From contig JBBFLY010000006.1 of assembly GCA_037478855.1 (NCBI GenBank), forward strand, positions 1 to 63,414: a stretch of 63,414 nucleotides of DNA, read 5' to 3'. This document shows positions 16,830 to 24,927 of the stretch, one piece after another. Positions within the stretch are counted from its first letter, which is position 1, and each line of letters opens with the position of its first letter. The notes beneath the pieces are model-generated. The model did not search any database. It was not told the origin of the DNA and worked only from the letters and a program-made list of their open reading frames with translations. The position numbers and the translations under genes are program-made. This DNA is from Rhabdothermincola sp037478855. GTDB lineage: Bacteria > Actinomycetota > Acidimicrobiia > Acidimicrobiales > Acidimicrobilacustridaceae.

Positions 16830-17831
16830 CTAGAGGACCTTCGAGAGCACCCCGATCGGCATGCGCAGGTCGTCGAGCATCTGCAGGTCCTCCTGCGGGG
16901 CACGACCGAGCGTGGTGAGGTAGTTCCCGACGATCAACGCGTTGATCCCGCTCGTCATGCCAAGCGCCTGCAGCTCCCGCAGCGTGACCTCCCGACCGCC
17001 CGCATACCGGAGGATGACCCCGGGAAGTCCCAGCCGGAAGAGCGCGATCCAGCGGATGGCCTCGAGCGGCTCGACGAGGGGGCGATCGCCGAGCGGGGTG
17101 CCCGGGCGCGGGTTCAGGAAGTTGATGGGGACCTCGGCCGGCTCCACCTCGCGGAGCTGTCCGATGAGCTCGATCCGCTGCTCGGCCGACTCACCCATGC
17201 CGAGCAGCACACCGCAGCACAGCTCCATGCCGTAGCGCCGAACGAGCCGGCAGGTCTCGAAGCGCTCCTCCCAGGTGTGGGTGGTCACCACCTGTGGGAA
17301 GAACGAGCGTGCCGTCTCGAGGTTGTGGTTGTAGCGATGGACGCCACCCTCGGCGAGACGCCGGGCCTGCTCGTCGGTGAGGATGCCGGCGCTGACCGCC
17401 ACGTTGATCCCGACCCGGTCCCGCACCAGCGGCACCAGCTCCAGCAGCCGCTGCATCGTGCGTTCATCCGGACCCCGGACCGCGAGCACGATGCAGAACT
17501 CGGAGGCACCGAGCTGAGCGGTCTCCTCGGCGGCGCGCAACACCTCATCGGATTCGAGGAACGGGGTGGCCAGCACCTGGGTTTCGAACTTCGCCGACTG
17601 GCTGCAGAAGTGGCAATCCTCCGGACACCCCCCGGTCTTGGCCGAGAGGATGCCCTCCACCTCGACCTCCGGACCGCACCAGGCGAGCCGGACCTCGTGG
17701 GCGAGCGCCGCCAGCGACGGCACCGACGAGTCGGGAAGCTCGGCGAGTGCCGCCAGCTGATCCAGCTCCAGGGGCTCCCTGCGGTCGAGCAACGTGGCCC
17801 CGGCCTCGGCGATGAGGGTGCGCGTCGACAT
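16830..17831 (-). CDS. bioB: Biotin synthase
   Basis: 333 residues. The radical SAM cluster ligands are Cys69, Cys73 and Cys76 in KTGGCPEDCHFCSQS. Further BioB signatures are the YNHNLETA block and NFLNPRPGTPL. It inserts sulfur into dethiobiotin, consuming an auxiliary Fe-S cluster. The ATG at 17831 has TAGCCT 8 nt upstream and no ribosome-binding site, so it is probably leaderless. It stands alone without other bio genes in the window, between rnj and ftsK, and is followed without a gap by a BsaP-like gene, its probable partner. Confidence 0.96.
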   Translation of the reverse strand: MSTRTLIAEAGATLLDRREPLELDQLAALAELPDSSVPSLAALAHEVRLAWCGPEVEVEGILSAKTGGCPEDCHFCSQSAKFETQVLATPFLESDEVLRAAEETAQLGASEFCIVLAVRGPDERTMQRLLELVPLVRDRVGINVAVSAGILTDEQARRLAEGGVHRYNHNLETARSFFPQVVTTHTWEERFETCRLVRRYGMELCCGVLLGMGESAEQRIELIGQLREVEPAEVPINFLNPRPGTPLGDRPLVEPLEAIRWIALFRLGLPGVILRYAGGREVTLRELQALGMTSGINALIVGNYLTTLGRAPQEDLQMLDDLRMPIGVLSKVL

Positions 17832-17839
17832 GAGGGCGG

Positions 17840-17845
17840 AGGCTA
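17840..17845 (-). promoter_or_regulatory. Probable -10 hexamer of leaderless bioB
   Basis: TAGCCT on the minus strand, 8 nt before the bioB ATG, in the 21-nt gap after rnj. No biotin operator palindrome was seen around it. Confidence 0.45.
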
Positions 17846-17852
17846 ACCCTGG

Positions 17853-19517
17853 CTAGACCTCCATCACCACCGGGACGATCATCGGCCGGCGGCGGGTCTG
17901 CTCGTTCACGAACCGGCCCGTCGCACGACGAACGTAGCGCTGGAGACTCTCGATGTCGGTGGCGTCCTTGTTGAAGGCCTCCTTCACCGCGTCACGGACC
18001 TTCTCCGCGCACTGGTCGAGCAGGTCCTCGGCCTCGGGTGCGTGCACCCAGCCGCGGGTGATGATCTCCGGGCCGGTGACGATCGCGCCGGTGGTCACAT
18101 CGACCGCCACGATCACCACCACCACGCCCTCCTCCGCCAGCATCCGACGGTCACGCAGCACACCCGCGCTCACGTCGCCGATGATGCCGTCGACGTAGAG
18201 GTACCCGGCGGGCACCGCGCCACGGGCCACCTCCAGGCCGTCGTCGTGGAGCGTGAGGCGATCACCGTCCTCGCAGACCACGACCCGGTCCGATGCGAAC
18301 CCCATGCCCCAGGCGAGCTTCGCGTGCGAGACCAGGTGGCGGTACTCACCGTGCACCGGCACGAACCACTCGGGTCTCGCGACGGACAGCAGCGTCTTCA
18401 GCTCCTCCTGCCGGGCGTGTCCGGTGGCGTGGACGTCCGCGATGCCCGAGTGCACCACCTCGGCCCCCAGGCGGATCAGCCCGTCGATCACCTTGCTGAC
18501 GTTGGCCTCGTTTCCGGGGATGGGGTGCGAGCTCATGATCACCACGTCGGCCGGGCCGATCTGGAGCCAACGGTTCTCGCTCGCGGCCAGCAGCGCGAGC
18601 GCGGACATCGGCTCACCCTGCGATCCGGTGCTAATGACGCACACCTGGCCCGGATCGAGGTCACCCACCTCGTCGATGTCGCGCAGCGCGTGGTCCGGGA
18701 TGCGCAGCAGCCCCATCTCACGGGCGAGCCGCACGTTCTTCTTCATCGACAGACCCATGGTGGCGATCGTGCGACCGAAGGCGAGTGCCGCATCCGCGAT
18801 CTGCTGCACCCGGTGGATGTGCGACGCGAAGCAGGTGGTGATGATCCGCCGCCCCTCGTACTGATGGAACAGGTCGTAGAGGACCTGCCCCACGGTCGAC
18901 TCCGAGGCGCTGTGACCGTGCTCGTCCGCGTTCGTGGAGTCCGACAGCAGGAGCCGGATGCCGTGACGGTCCGCGAGGGAACCGATGCGAGCCAGGTCGG
19001 TGAAGCGCCCGTCGACCGGGTTCAGGTCGAGCTTCCAGTCGCCGGAGTGGAGGATCACCCCCTGCGGGGTGTGGAACGCGGTGGCGAACCCGTGGGGAAC
19101 GGAGTGGGTGACGGGGATGAACTCGACGTCGAACGGCCCGATCCGGCGACGCTCACCATCGTGGACCGTGACCAGCTCGGTGCGGTCGAGCAGGCCCGCC
19201 TCCTCGATGCGGTTCCTCGCCAACCCGAGGGTCAGGGCAGAGCCGTAGATCGGGAACGACAGCTCACGCAGCAAGAACGCGAGCCCGCCGACGTGGTCCT
19301 CGTGTCCGTGGGTCGCGATACACCCGACGATGCGGTCCGCTTGCTCCCGCAGATACGTGAAGTCGGGCAGGACCAGGTCGATGCCCAGCATGTCGAGATC
19401 CGGGAACATCAGGCCGCAGTCGAGCAGCATGATCGAGCCGTCGATCTCGACGCACGCGCAGTTCCGGCCGATCTCGCCCAACCCGCCGAGGAACGTGATG
19501 CGTACCGGCTCAGCCAT
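17853..19517 (-). CDS. rnj: Ribonuclease J
   Basis: 554 residues. Metallo-beta-lactamase core with THGHEDHVGG (about 75-84), the beta-CASP domain in the middle and the C-terminal RNase J domain. It has endonuclease and 5'-exonuclease activity and takes part in mRNA turnover and rRNA maturation. The ATG at 19517 (MAEPVRITFLGGLGEIG) lies inside the last codons of dapA, with GGAAGAA upstream; the open frame beyond it is not coding in this frame. dapA-rnj followed by ftsK is a familiar actinobacterial order, here interrupted by bioB and its partner. Confidence 0.95.
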   Translation of the reverse strand: MAEPVRITFLGGLGEIGRNCACVEIDGSIMLLDCGLMFPDLDMLGIDLVLPDFTYLREQADRIVGCIATHGHEDHVGGLAFLLRELSFPIYGSALTLGLARNRIEEAGLLDRTELVTVHDGERRRIGPFDVEFIPVTHSVPHGFATAFHTPQGVILHSGDWKLDLNPVDGRFTDLARIGSLADRHGIRLLLSDSTNADEHGHSASESTVGQVLYDLFHQYEGRRIITTCFASHIHRVQQIADAALAFGRTIATMGLSMKKNVRLAREMGLLRIPDHALRDIDEVGDLDPGQVCVISTGSQGEPMSALALLAASENRWLQIGPADVVIMSSHPIPGNEANVSKVIDGLIRLGAEVVHSGIADVHATGHARQEELKTLLSVARPEWFVPVHGEYRHLVSHAKLAWGMGFASDRVVVCEDGDRLTLHDDGLEVARGAVPAGYLYVDGIIGDVSAGVLRDRRMLAEEGVVVVIVAVDVTTGAIVTGPEIITRGWVHAPEAEDLLDQCAEKVRDAVKEAFNKDATDIESLQRYVRRATGRFVNEQTRRRPMIVPVVMEV

Positions 19518-20391
19518 GCAGGTTCTTCCAGACCTCGAGTGCCCGCGCCTCCAGTCCGGCGGGCGCGTCACCCATCGGCAGGCGGCACTGGCCGGCGGGC
19601 TGGCCCAGCGCACGCAGCATCGCCTTGGCCGGGATCGGGTTCGGGGTCGCGTCGCCGGTCTCGAAGTCGTAGCTCTCGATGAGCCGGGCGTTGAGCTGAC
19701 GGGCCCGCGCCACATCGCCACGCTCGAACGCCTCGATCATCGCCGACATCGTGCCGGCGGCCCAGTGGGTGCACACGCCGATGACCCCGACCGCTCCCAC
19801 GGCGAGCAGCGGCAGGGTGAGTGAGTCGTCACCGCTGTAGAGTTCGAAGTCGTCCGGAGTGTCCGCGATCACCCGGGCCGCCTCCGCGGGGTTCCCCGCC
19901 GCGTCCTTCACCCCCACGATGTTCGGCACCTCGTGGGCCAGCCGCACCAGAACCTCGTGGGAGATCTTGCGGCCAGTCCGCACCGGGATGTCGTAGAGGA
20001 GCACCGGCAGCCGGGTGGCCGCCGCCACCTGACGGAAGTGGGCCTCGATCCCCGCCTGGGAGGGACGGTTGTAGTAGGGGGTGACGACGAGCACTCCGTC
20101 CATGCCCGCGGCCTCGGCCCTGGCCGTCAGCTCCGCCGCATGACGGGTGTCGTTGGTGCCGCTTCCTGCCACCAACGGCACGTCGACCGCGGCGCGCACC
20201 GCCCGCCACACCTCCACCTGCTCGTCGTCCGTGAGCACGCTGGCCTCACCGGTGGTCCCGGTGACGACCAGGCCGTCGTTGCCCTGCTCCACGAGCCAGC
20301 TCGCGAGCGCAGCCGCGCCCTCGAGATCGACCCCGCCGTCAGGGAGGAAGGGGGTCACCATCGCCGTCAGCACCCGTCCGAAGCGAGCCAT
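19510..20391 (-). CDS. dapA: 4-hydroxy-tetrahydrodipicolinate synthase
   Basis: 293 residues, TIM barrel. The Schiff-base lysine is Lys162 in GVKDAAG. GTTGEASVL (45-53), YYNRPSQAG (106-114) and the catalytic tyrosine in LLYDIPVRTG (Tyr133) are in place. It condenses pyruvate with aspartate semialdehyde, the first step of the DAP/lysine branch that dapC and dapF in this window continue. The ATG at 20391 has AGGAG 5 nt upstream. It overlaps rnj by 8 nt. Confidence 0.95.
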   Translation of the reverse strand: MARFGRVLTAMVTPFLPDGGVDLEGAAALASWLVEQGNDGLVVTGTTGEASVLTDDEQVEVWRAVRAAVDVPLVAGSGTNDTRHAAELTARAEAAGMDGVLVVTPYYNRPSQAGIEAHFRQVAAATRLPVLLYDIPVRTGRKISHEVLVRLAHEVPNIVGVKDAAGNPAEAARVIADTPDDFELYSGDDSLTLPLLAVGAVGVIGVCTHWAAGTMSAMIEAFERGDVARARQLNARLIESYDFETGDATPNPIPAKAMLRALGQPAGQCRLPMGDAPAGLEARALEVWKNLHG

Positions 20392-20407
20392 CGTCTCCTG
20401 TGCCCTC

Positions 20408-21037
20408 TCAGCTCTCGCTGCCGCGCTCGATGCCGAGCGTGGCCAGCAGGTTCTCATGCAGCTCGAACCACACCGTGTGGTACGAGCCGATCGTCGGCTT
20501 CGTGAACCAGTCGACCTCACCGCGGCGCACCCGGTCGAGCGCGTGCGCGAGGCGGGGTCGGTAGGAGCAGAAGCGGTCGAGGGCCCGGGCCAGCTCCTCG
20601 CAGACCGGGCCGACGCCAGCATCGAGCGCCACCAGCTCCCTCACGAGGACGTCGTCGTAGTCCGGATCGGAGTGATCGTTGATCACCACGCCGTCGCCGC
20701 GGTCGCGCACCTGCCAGCGGGTGCACAGGTCGAGCAGCGCCGGGTTGTACCGCAGAAACGTGCGGTAGCAGCGCTCCACCGCGTCGCGGGTGCCTGTCGC
20801 GTCGAGCTCCGCACCGAGCAGCCGCTCGCCCTCGGCTCGGCCGGCTGCGGTGAGCGTCCATCCGCTGACGCTGCCCGCACGGTGGCGCACCAGCGAGGCT
20901 GCCTCGAAGGCCTCGAGCTGCTTGACCACCAGGTCGACCGGGACACCGACCAGCTCCGCCAGCGCGTCAGGCTCGGCGAACCCCCGGAGTCGCAGGCCCA
21001 GCAGCACGAGCAGCTCGGTGTTCGACGCGTGGGCCAT
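20408..21037 (-). CDS. Winged-helix protein of unknown function
   Basis: 209 residues from MAHASNTELLVLLGLRLRG. The first 75 residues read as a MarR-like winged helix (a hydrophobic helix, AELVGVPVDLVVKQLEAFEAASLV, then a GWTLTAAGRAEGERLL wing). The remainder is a helical domain with conserved-looking DRGDGVVINDHSDPDYDDV and a C-terminal PTIGSYHTVWFELHENLL. I recognise the pattern from actinobacterial hypothetical proteins but not a function. An ATG 9 nt upstream is possible, but 21037 lies 7 nt after TAGGGT and fits a leaderless start. It ends 16 nt before dapA, so it may be in the same transcript. Confidence 0.7.
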   Translation of the reverse strand: MAHASNTELLVLLGLRLRGFAEPDALAELVGVPVDLVVKQLEAFEAASLVRHRAGSVSGWTLTAAGRAEGERLLGAELDATGTRDAVERCYRTFLRYNPALLDLCTRWQVRDRGDGVVINDHSDPDYDDVLVRELVALDAGVGPVCEELARALDRFCSYRPRLAHALDRVRRGEVDWFTKPTIGSYHTVWFELHENLLATLGIERGSES

Positions 21038-21044
21038 CGCGGGC

Positions 21045-21050
21045 ACCCTA
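21045..21050 (-). promoter_or_regulatory. Probable -10 hexamer of the winged-helix gene
   Basis: TAGGGT on the minus strand ends 7 nt before the ATG at 21037. It also supports choosing that ATG over the one at 21046, which would leave no room for a transcription start. Confidence 0.5.
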
Positions 21051-21133
21051 CCAGCGCGTCCGCATCCGACTTCCGGCCGGCGATGCTCCCGGTGGCCTGC
21101 CCCGGCCAGGATCCCCCGTGGCGACCCGATCCG

Positions 21134-22009
21134 TCACGGAACCCTCCGCCTGATCGCGTCGATCAGCCGGTCCACGGCGTGCGTCGGTGCACACGGGAGG
21201 TAGAGGGCCGGCTCGATCAGCTCCAGCTCCATCAGCTGTGGTTCGCCGTCGACCGTGACGCAGTCGACCCGTGCGTAGAGCACGGGACCCACGATCGAGG
21301 TCGCCACCTCCAGAGCGCGCTCCGCCAGGTGCCGCTCCGCCGCGGTCGGCACAACCGGTCGCTGGCCGCCGCCGAACTGGGGCTGGACACGGAACTCACC
21401 GGCGGAGGGCACCTTGGCCACCGCATGCGTCAGCTCACCGTCGATGAGCACGAGCGAGGTCTCGCCGCGGGACTCCACCTCCTCCAGGTACGGCTGCACC
21501 AGGGCGTCACCCCGCTCCAGCAGCGCGGCCAGCGCTCGCTCCCCCGCCGGATCGTCGAGATGGTGCCGGGTGGTCCCTCGCGAGCCGGCGGAGACCGCTG
21601 GTTTCACCACCACGTCCTCCCAGCCTCTCGCGTCGAGGATCATGCTCAGGCTCTGGGCTTCGCCCCGGCCGACCAAGACGGTGGGGATCACTGGTACCCC
21701 GGCACGCTCGAGATCGAGCAGGTAGCGCTTGTGCGCGTTCCAGCGCACCACGTCGGCGGGGTTGACGAGCAGCGCCTCGCGCTCGACACGCTCGCACCAC
21801 TCGAGGAACCGCTCGAGCCGGAGGTGGTAGTCCCAGGTCGAGCGGATGACCACCAGGTCGTAGCCGGACCAGTCGACTGCGTCCGCGTCCCAGGACACCC
21901 ACTTGGCGTGCAGCGAAACGCCGGCGAGCGCCGCGTCGATCAGCGACCGGTCCTCATCCTCATGGGAGAGGTTCGAGGTGGTGGCGAACGCGATCCGGGG
22001 CCCGCTCAC
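21134..22009 (-). CDS. ATP-grasp ligase, orphan, substrate unknown
   Basis: 291 residues. The N-terminal half has a pre-ATP-grasp fold (RIAFATTSN, DLVVIRSTWDYH, NPADVVRWNAHKRYL). The ATP-grasp part has VVKPAVSAGSRGTTRH, QPYLEEVESRGETSLVLIDGEL and the metal-binding DCVTVDGEPQLMELELIEPALY. These are the glutathione-synthetase/RimK-like carboxylate-amine ligases. No obvious partner gene lies beside it. The GTG start is 9 nt from a TAGGAT hexamer, a possible near-leaderless start. Confidence 0.8.
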   Translation of the reverse strand: MSGPRIAFATTSNLSHEDEDRSLIDAALAGVSLHAKWVSWDADAVDWSGYDLVVIRSTWDYHLRLERFLEWCERVEREALLVNPADVVRWNAHKRYLLDLERAGVPVIPTVLVGRGEAQSLSMILDARGWEDVVVKPAVSAGSRGTTRHHLDDPAGERALAALLERGDALVQPYLEEVESRGETSLVLIDGELTHAVAKVPSAGEFRVQPQFGGGQRPVVPTAAERHLAERALEVATSIVGPVLYARVDCVTVDGEPQLMELELIEPALYLPCAPTHAVDRLIDAIRRRVP

Positions 22010-22052
22010 GAGCCCCGGATCCTATTGCGTGGTCTGTTCAACCCCCCTGGGT

Positions 22053-22073
22053 GCGCCCGCCGCGGGGGCGCAG
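22053..22073 (-). terminator. Candidate hairpin after the diiron protein gene
   Basis: TGCGCCC and GGGCGCA form a perfect 7-bp stem around a 7-nt GC-rich loop, 6 nt beyond the stop of the minus-strand gene at 22079. No U-tract follows, so strength is uncertain. Confidence 0.4.
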
Positions 22074-22078
22074 CCCGG

Positions 22079-23203
22079 TCAGGAGACAGCCGGCACGTCC
22101 TTGCCGAGCGCGAACTGGTCGTACTCCTCACCGGTGTCGGCCCAGTCCTCGAACATGATCACGCCGAGCTCGGTGAACCTCTGCCGCAGCCAGCCGTCGG
22201 CGGCGTCGAGCAGCCCGAGCTTCTTGCAGTTCGGCACGATCTTCGAGAACAGCATGGCCTGGAACACCTGCTGCTCCGGGGTGGCCATGACCAGTGAGAC
22301 GGCCTCCTTCACCGGCACGCCCATGCGATCCCAGACCTCCTGCTGGAGGAAGCGATCCCGCATGCGCACCGCCGCCTCGAAGGCGAACTCCTGGCGCTCC
22401 CGGAGCTCCTTCGCGTCGAGCTCCGCGTAGTACTCCTTCAGCGACAGCACCCCGAAGGCCACGTGGCGTGCCTCATCGCTCATCACGTAGCGCAGCAGCT
22501 GCTTGAGCAGCGGCTCCGTCGTCAGCTGGTACATGAACCCGAACGCGGCGAGCGCCAAGCCCTCCACCATGATCTGCATGCCGAGGTAGGTCATGTCCCA
22601 GCGGCTGTCTTCGATGATGTCGTCGAGCAGCAGCCGGAGATGCGCGTTGATCGGGTAGAAGCCGGTGAGCTTCTCCCGGAGGTACTTGGCGAAGACCTCG
22701 ACGTGGCGGGCCTCGTCCATCACCTGGGTCGACGCGTAGTACTTGGCGTCGATCCACGGCACGGTCTCCACGATCTTCGCCGTGCAGATCAGCGCACCCT
22801 GCTCACCGTGCATGAACTGGCTCAGACGCCAGTTCATCGACTCCACCCCGAGCTCGGTCCACTCCTTCTCCCCGAAGTTCCGGAACGGCGACTCCGGGTG
22901 GTTCTGGAGGTACTCGAACGGACCCGCGCTGTTCGAACCCTGCAACACGCTGACGATCTTCTCGGGGTCGACATCGGTGTCCCAGGGGAGGTCGGTCTCG
23001 CCGTTCCACTGCGCAGTCTTGGCCTTCTCGTAGAGCTTGTTGAGCGCCGGCCTGGCACCCTTCTCGTAATCCCAGGTGAAGATGGCGTCCGCGTTGTTCT
23101 TCACCTGGTGGACGAGCTCGTCGACATCGGTGTTCGCGACGGCGAGGATCGCCTCGAGGTCGTTGACATCGGCTCGGCCGAGGATCTCCTGGTCAGTTGC
23201 CAT
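22079..23203 (-). CDS. Ferritin-like diiron protein
   Basis: 374 residues and almost wholly helical. It carries two copies of the diiron helix motif, DEARHVEVF and DEARHVAFG, each preceded by an acidic helix (HGEQGALICTAKIVE and MVEGLALAAFG). This is the E, ExxH, E, ExxH ligand set of R2-like oxidases/oxygenases. I cannot say whether it acts as an oxygenase, desaturase or N-oxygenase. The ATG at 23203 has AGGAG 8-9 nt upstream; the longer frame from a TTG at 23236 is less likely. It lies 29 nt after a TetR regulator gene on the same strand, which suggests it is the regulated target. Confidence 0.8.
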   Translation of the reverse strand: MATDQEILGRADVNDLEAILAVANTDVDELVHQVKNNADAIFTWDYEKGARPALNKLYEKAKTAQWNGETDLPWDTDVDPEKIVSVLQGSNSAGPFEYLQNHPESPFRNFGEKEWTELGVESMNWRLSQFMHGEQGALICTAKIVETVPWIDAKYYASTQVMDEARHVEVFAKYLREKLTGFYPINAHLRLLLDDIIEDSRWDMTYLGMQIMVEGLALAAFGFMYQLTTEPLLKQLLRYVMSDEARHVAFGVLSLKEYYAELDAKELRERQEFAFEAAVRMRDRFLQQEVWDRMGVPVKEAVSLVMATPEQQVFQAMLFSKIVPNCKKLGLLDAADGWLRQRFTELGVIMFEDWADTGEEYDQFALGKDVPAVS

Positions 23204-23232
23204 GGCACCGGCTCCTATCGGTTGGGGACTGC

Positions 23233-23910
23233 TCAATCAGGGACTGCAGGGGCATCGACGTCAGGGACATCAGAGACTCCGGCAACATCCGAGCGCGGGT
23301 CAGCCGGGGTGATGGAGGCGACAACCCGGCCCACCAGATCCTCCCAGGACCGCACGTCAGGTGCTGCGGCACCGACGGCCTCGAAGAGGAGGAACCCGAG
23401 GCCGACCGCGTGCGCGAGGTGGACGATCGAGCGGGTGTCGACCGCAGGATCGATGAGCCCGTCCGCCTTCGACGCCTCGACCACGGTGGCCAGCCGCTCG
23501 GCCCGCTCGGTGAGATGGCTTCGCAGAAGTCGGGCGACCTCCTCGTCGCGACGGGCGGCGACGAACGCCTCGAGCAACAGGGCATGGCCGGGCTGCGGCG
23601 TGCGGGTGACGAGACGCGATCCGACCGTGCGGAGCAGATCGGTGGCCCGGCCGTCGAAGGCGTGATCGGCGAAGAGCTGGTTGAACTCCTCCTCGGTGCA
23701 GGACCGGATGGCGGCAGCGAGCAGCTCGGCCTTGCCCGAGAAGCGGCTGTAGATGGCCCCGGTGGTGAGGCCGGCCCGCCGGGCGATCTCCGCGACCCCG
23801 GCGCCGTCGTAGCCCTTCTCCGCGAAGACCTGCGCCGCGGCGGCAACCAGCCGGTCAGCGGTGGTGTCGATGCTGCCCGGGTCCACGGTCAACGGGGTCA
23901 CAGTGGCCAT
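23233..23910 (-). CDS. TetR-family transcriptional regulator
   Basis: 225 residues. The N-terminal helix-turn-helix is typical: RLVAAAAQVFAEKGYDGAG, then IARRAGLTTGAIYSRFSGK and AELLAAAIRSC. The C-terminal ligand domain is hydrophobic and ends in a short disordered tail rich in Asp, Val and Pro. It sits directly upstream of the diiron protein gene. A 17-bp near-perfect AT-rich palindrome covers its own -10 region, so it probably represses itself and the diiron gene until a ligand binds. The ligand is unknown. Confidence 0.92.
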   Translation of the reverse strand: MATVTPLTVDPGSIDTTADRLVAAAAQVFAEKGYDGAGVAEIARRAGLTTGAIYSRFSGKAELLAAAIRSCTEEEFNQLFADHAFDGRATDLLRTVGSRLVTRTPQPGHALLLEAFVAARRDEEVARLLRSHLTERAERLATVVEASKADGLIDPAVDTRSIVHLAHAVGLGFLLFEAVGAAAPDVRSWEDLVGRVVASITPADPRSDVAGVSDVPDVDAPAVPD

Positions 23911-23918
23911 CGCCCCTC

Positions 23919-23935
23919 ATAATAACGGTCATTAT
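23919..23935. promoter_or_regulatory. TetR operator over the regulator's own -10
   Basis: ATAATAACGGTCATTAT is a 17-bp palindrome with one mismatched pair, strikingly AT-rich in this GC-rich DNA. On the minus strand TATTAT (23924-23919) is a -10 hexamer 8 nt before the TetR ATG, so operator and promoter coincide. The sequence type is the one expected for TetR-family proteins. Confidence 0.8.
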
Positions 23936-23963
23936 CCGTCCGTCAACCGGCTGCCAGGCCCGA

Positions 23964-24866
23964 TCAGCCGGAGCGCTTCCGCGTGCTCTGGTCGTCCAAC
24001 ACCGCGTTGACCTCCGCGCCGAGCAAGACGCACACGACGCTGATGAAGACCCAGAGCATGAACACCACGACCCCACCCAGCGCACCATGGATCCGGTCGT
24101 AGGACGCGAGGTTCGCCACGTAGAGCGAGAAGCCGGCGCTCGTGAGGAGCCAGAGCACGACGGCCACCACCGCCCCCCAGCTCACCCACCGCCATCCCGG
24201 CCGGGCCCGCTCCGGCCCCACGCGGTAGATGACGGCGAGGGCGAGCAGCATCGACGCGGCGAGCAGCGGCCAACGCAGAACCGACGCCGCCACCCGACCA
24301 GTCGGGCCAACGAGGTCACCGACCCATCCCGGCAGCCCGGTGAGAACCGCCATCACGACGATGACGTAGGCGACGGCGGCGACGGTCAGAGGGAGGGCGG
24401 CCACTCGCCGCCTCACGTAGCCCCAGTCCGACCGCTCGCCGTAGGCCGCAGTCACTGCGACCAGCAGATGACTCACCGCCGTAGAGGCGACCCAGAACGA
24501 CAGGGCCAGACCCACCACGAACCCCAGGCCGAGGCGGGCCGCATCCGCCGCGGCGAGCTCGCTCAACTGCTCCCTGAGGAGGCTGCGGACCTCATCGGGA
24601 ACCGGGGCACCCAGCTCGTCCACCTGGCGGGCGATGTCGGCGGGGTCGAAGACGAGCCCGTAGACCGCAACCAGCGCGGCGAGCCCCGGAACGACGGAGA
24701 GCAGCACGAAGAAAGCCACCCCCGCAGCGATGAGGGTGATGTTGTCGTCGCGCGCCGCTCGCCGGACCCGGCGGACGACATCCCGGAACCCCTGCAGCGG
24801 GAGGTCGCGGGCGCCATCGGCCGCGTGGGACCGATCGTCACCGCGGTCGCATCCGTTGCCCAGCAC
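23964..24866 (-). CDS. YihY/BrkB-family inner-membrane protein
   Basis: 300 residues and six membrane helices. The family landmarks are present: DNITLIAAGVAFFVLLSVVPGLAALVAVYGLV near the start and SYDRIHGALGGVVVFMLWVFIS with LGAEVNAVLDD near the end. The molecular function of YihY proteins is not established (the old ribonuclease BN label is wrong). The GTG at 24866 has GGAGGAG 5 nt upstream. It stands alone between the TetR operator and a PfkB kinase. Confidence 0.88.
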   Translation of the reverse strand: MLGNGCDRGDDRSHAADGARDLPLQGFRDVVRRVRRAARDDNITLIAAGVAFFVLLSVVPGLAALVAVYGLVFDPADIARQVDELGAPVPDEVRSLLREQLSELAAADAARLGLGFVVGLALSFWVASTAVSHLLVAVTAAYGERSDWGYVRRRVAALPLTVAAVAYVIVVMAVLTGLPGWVGDLVGPTGRVAASVLRWPLLAASMLLALAVIYRVGPERARPGWRWVSWGAVVAVVLWLLTSAGFSLYVANLASYDRIHGALGGVVVFMLWVFISVVCVLLGAEVNAVLDDQSTRKRSG

Positions 24867-24927
24867 CGCGACTCCTCCACGAAGCTTCAGCGAGGACCGC
24901 CGTGCGCCGACGGACCTCCCGGACGGA

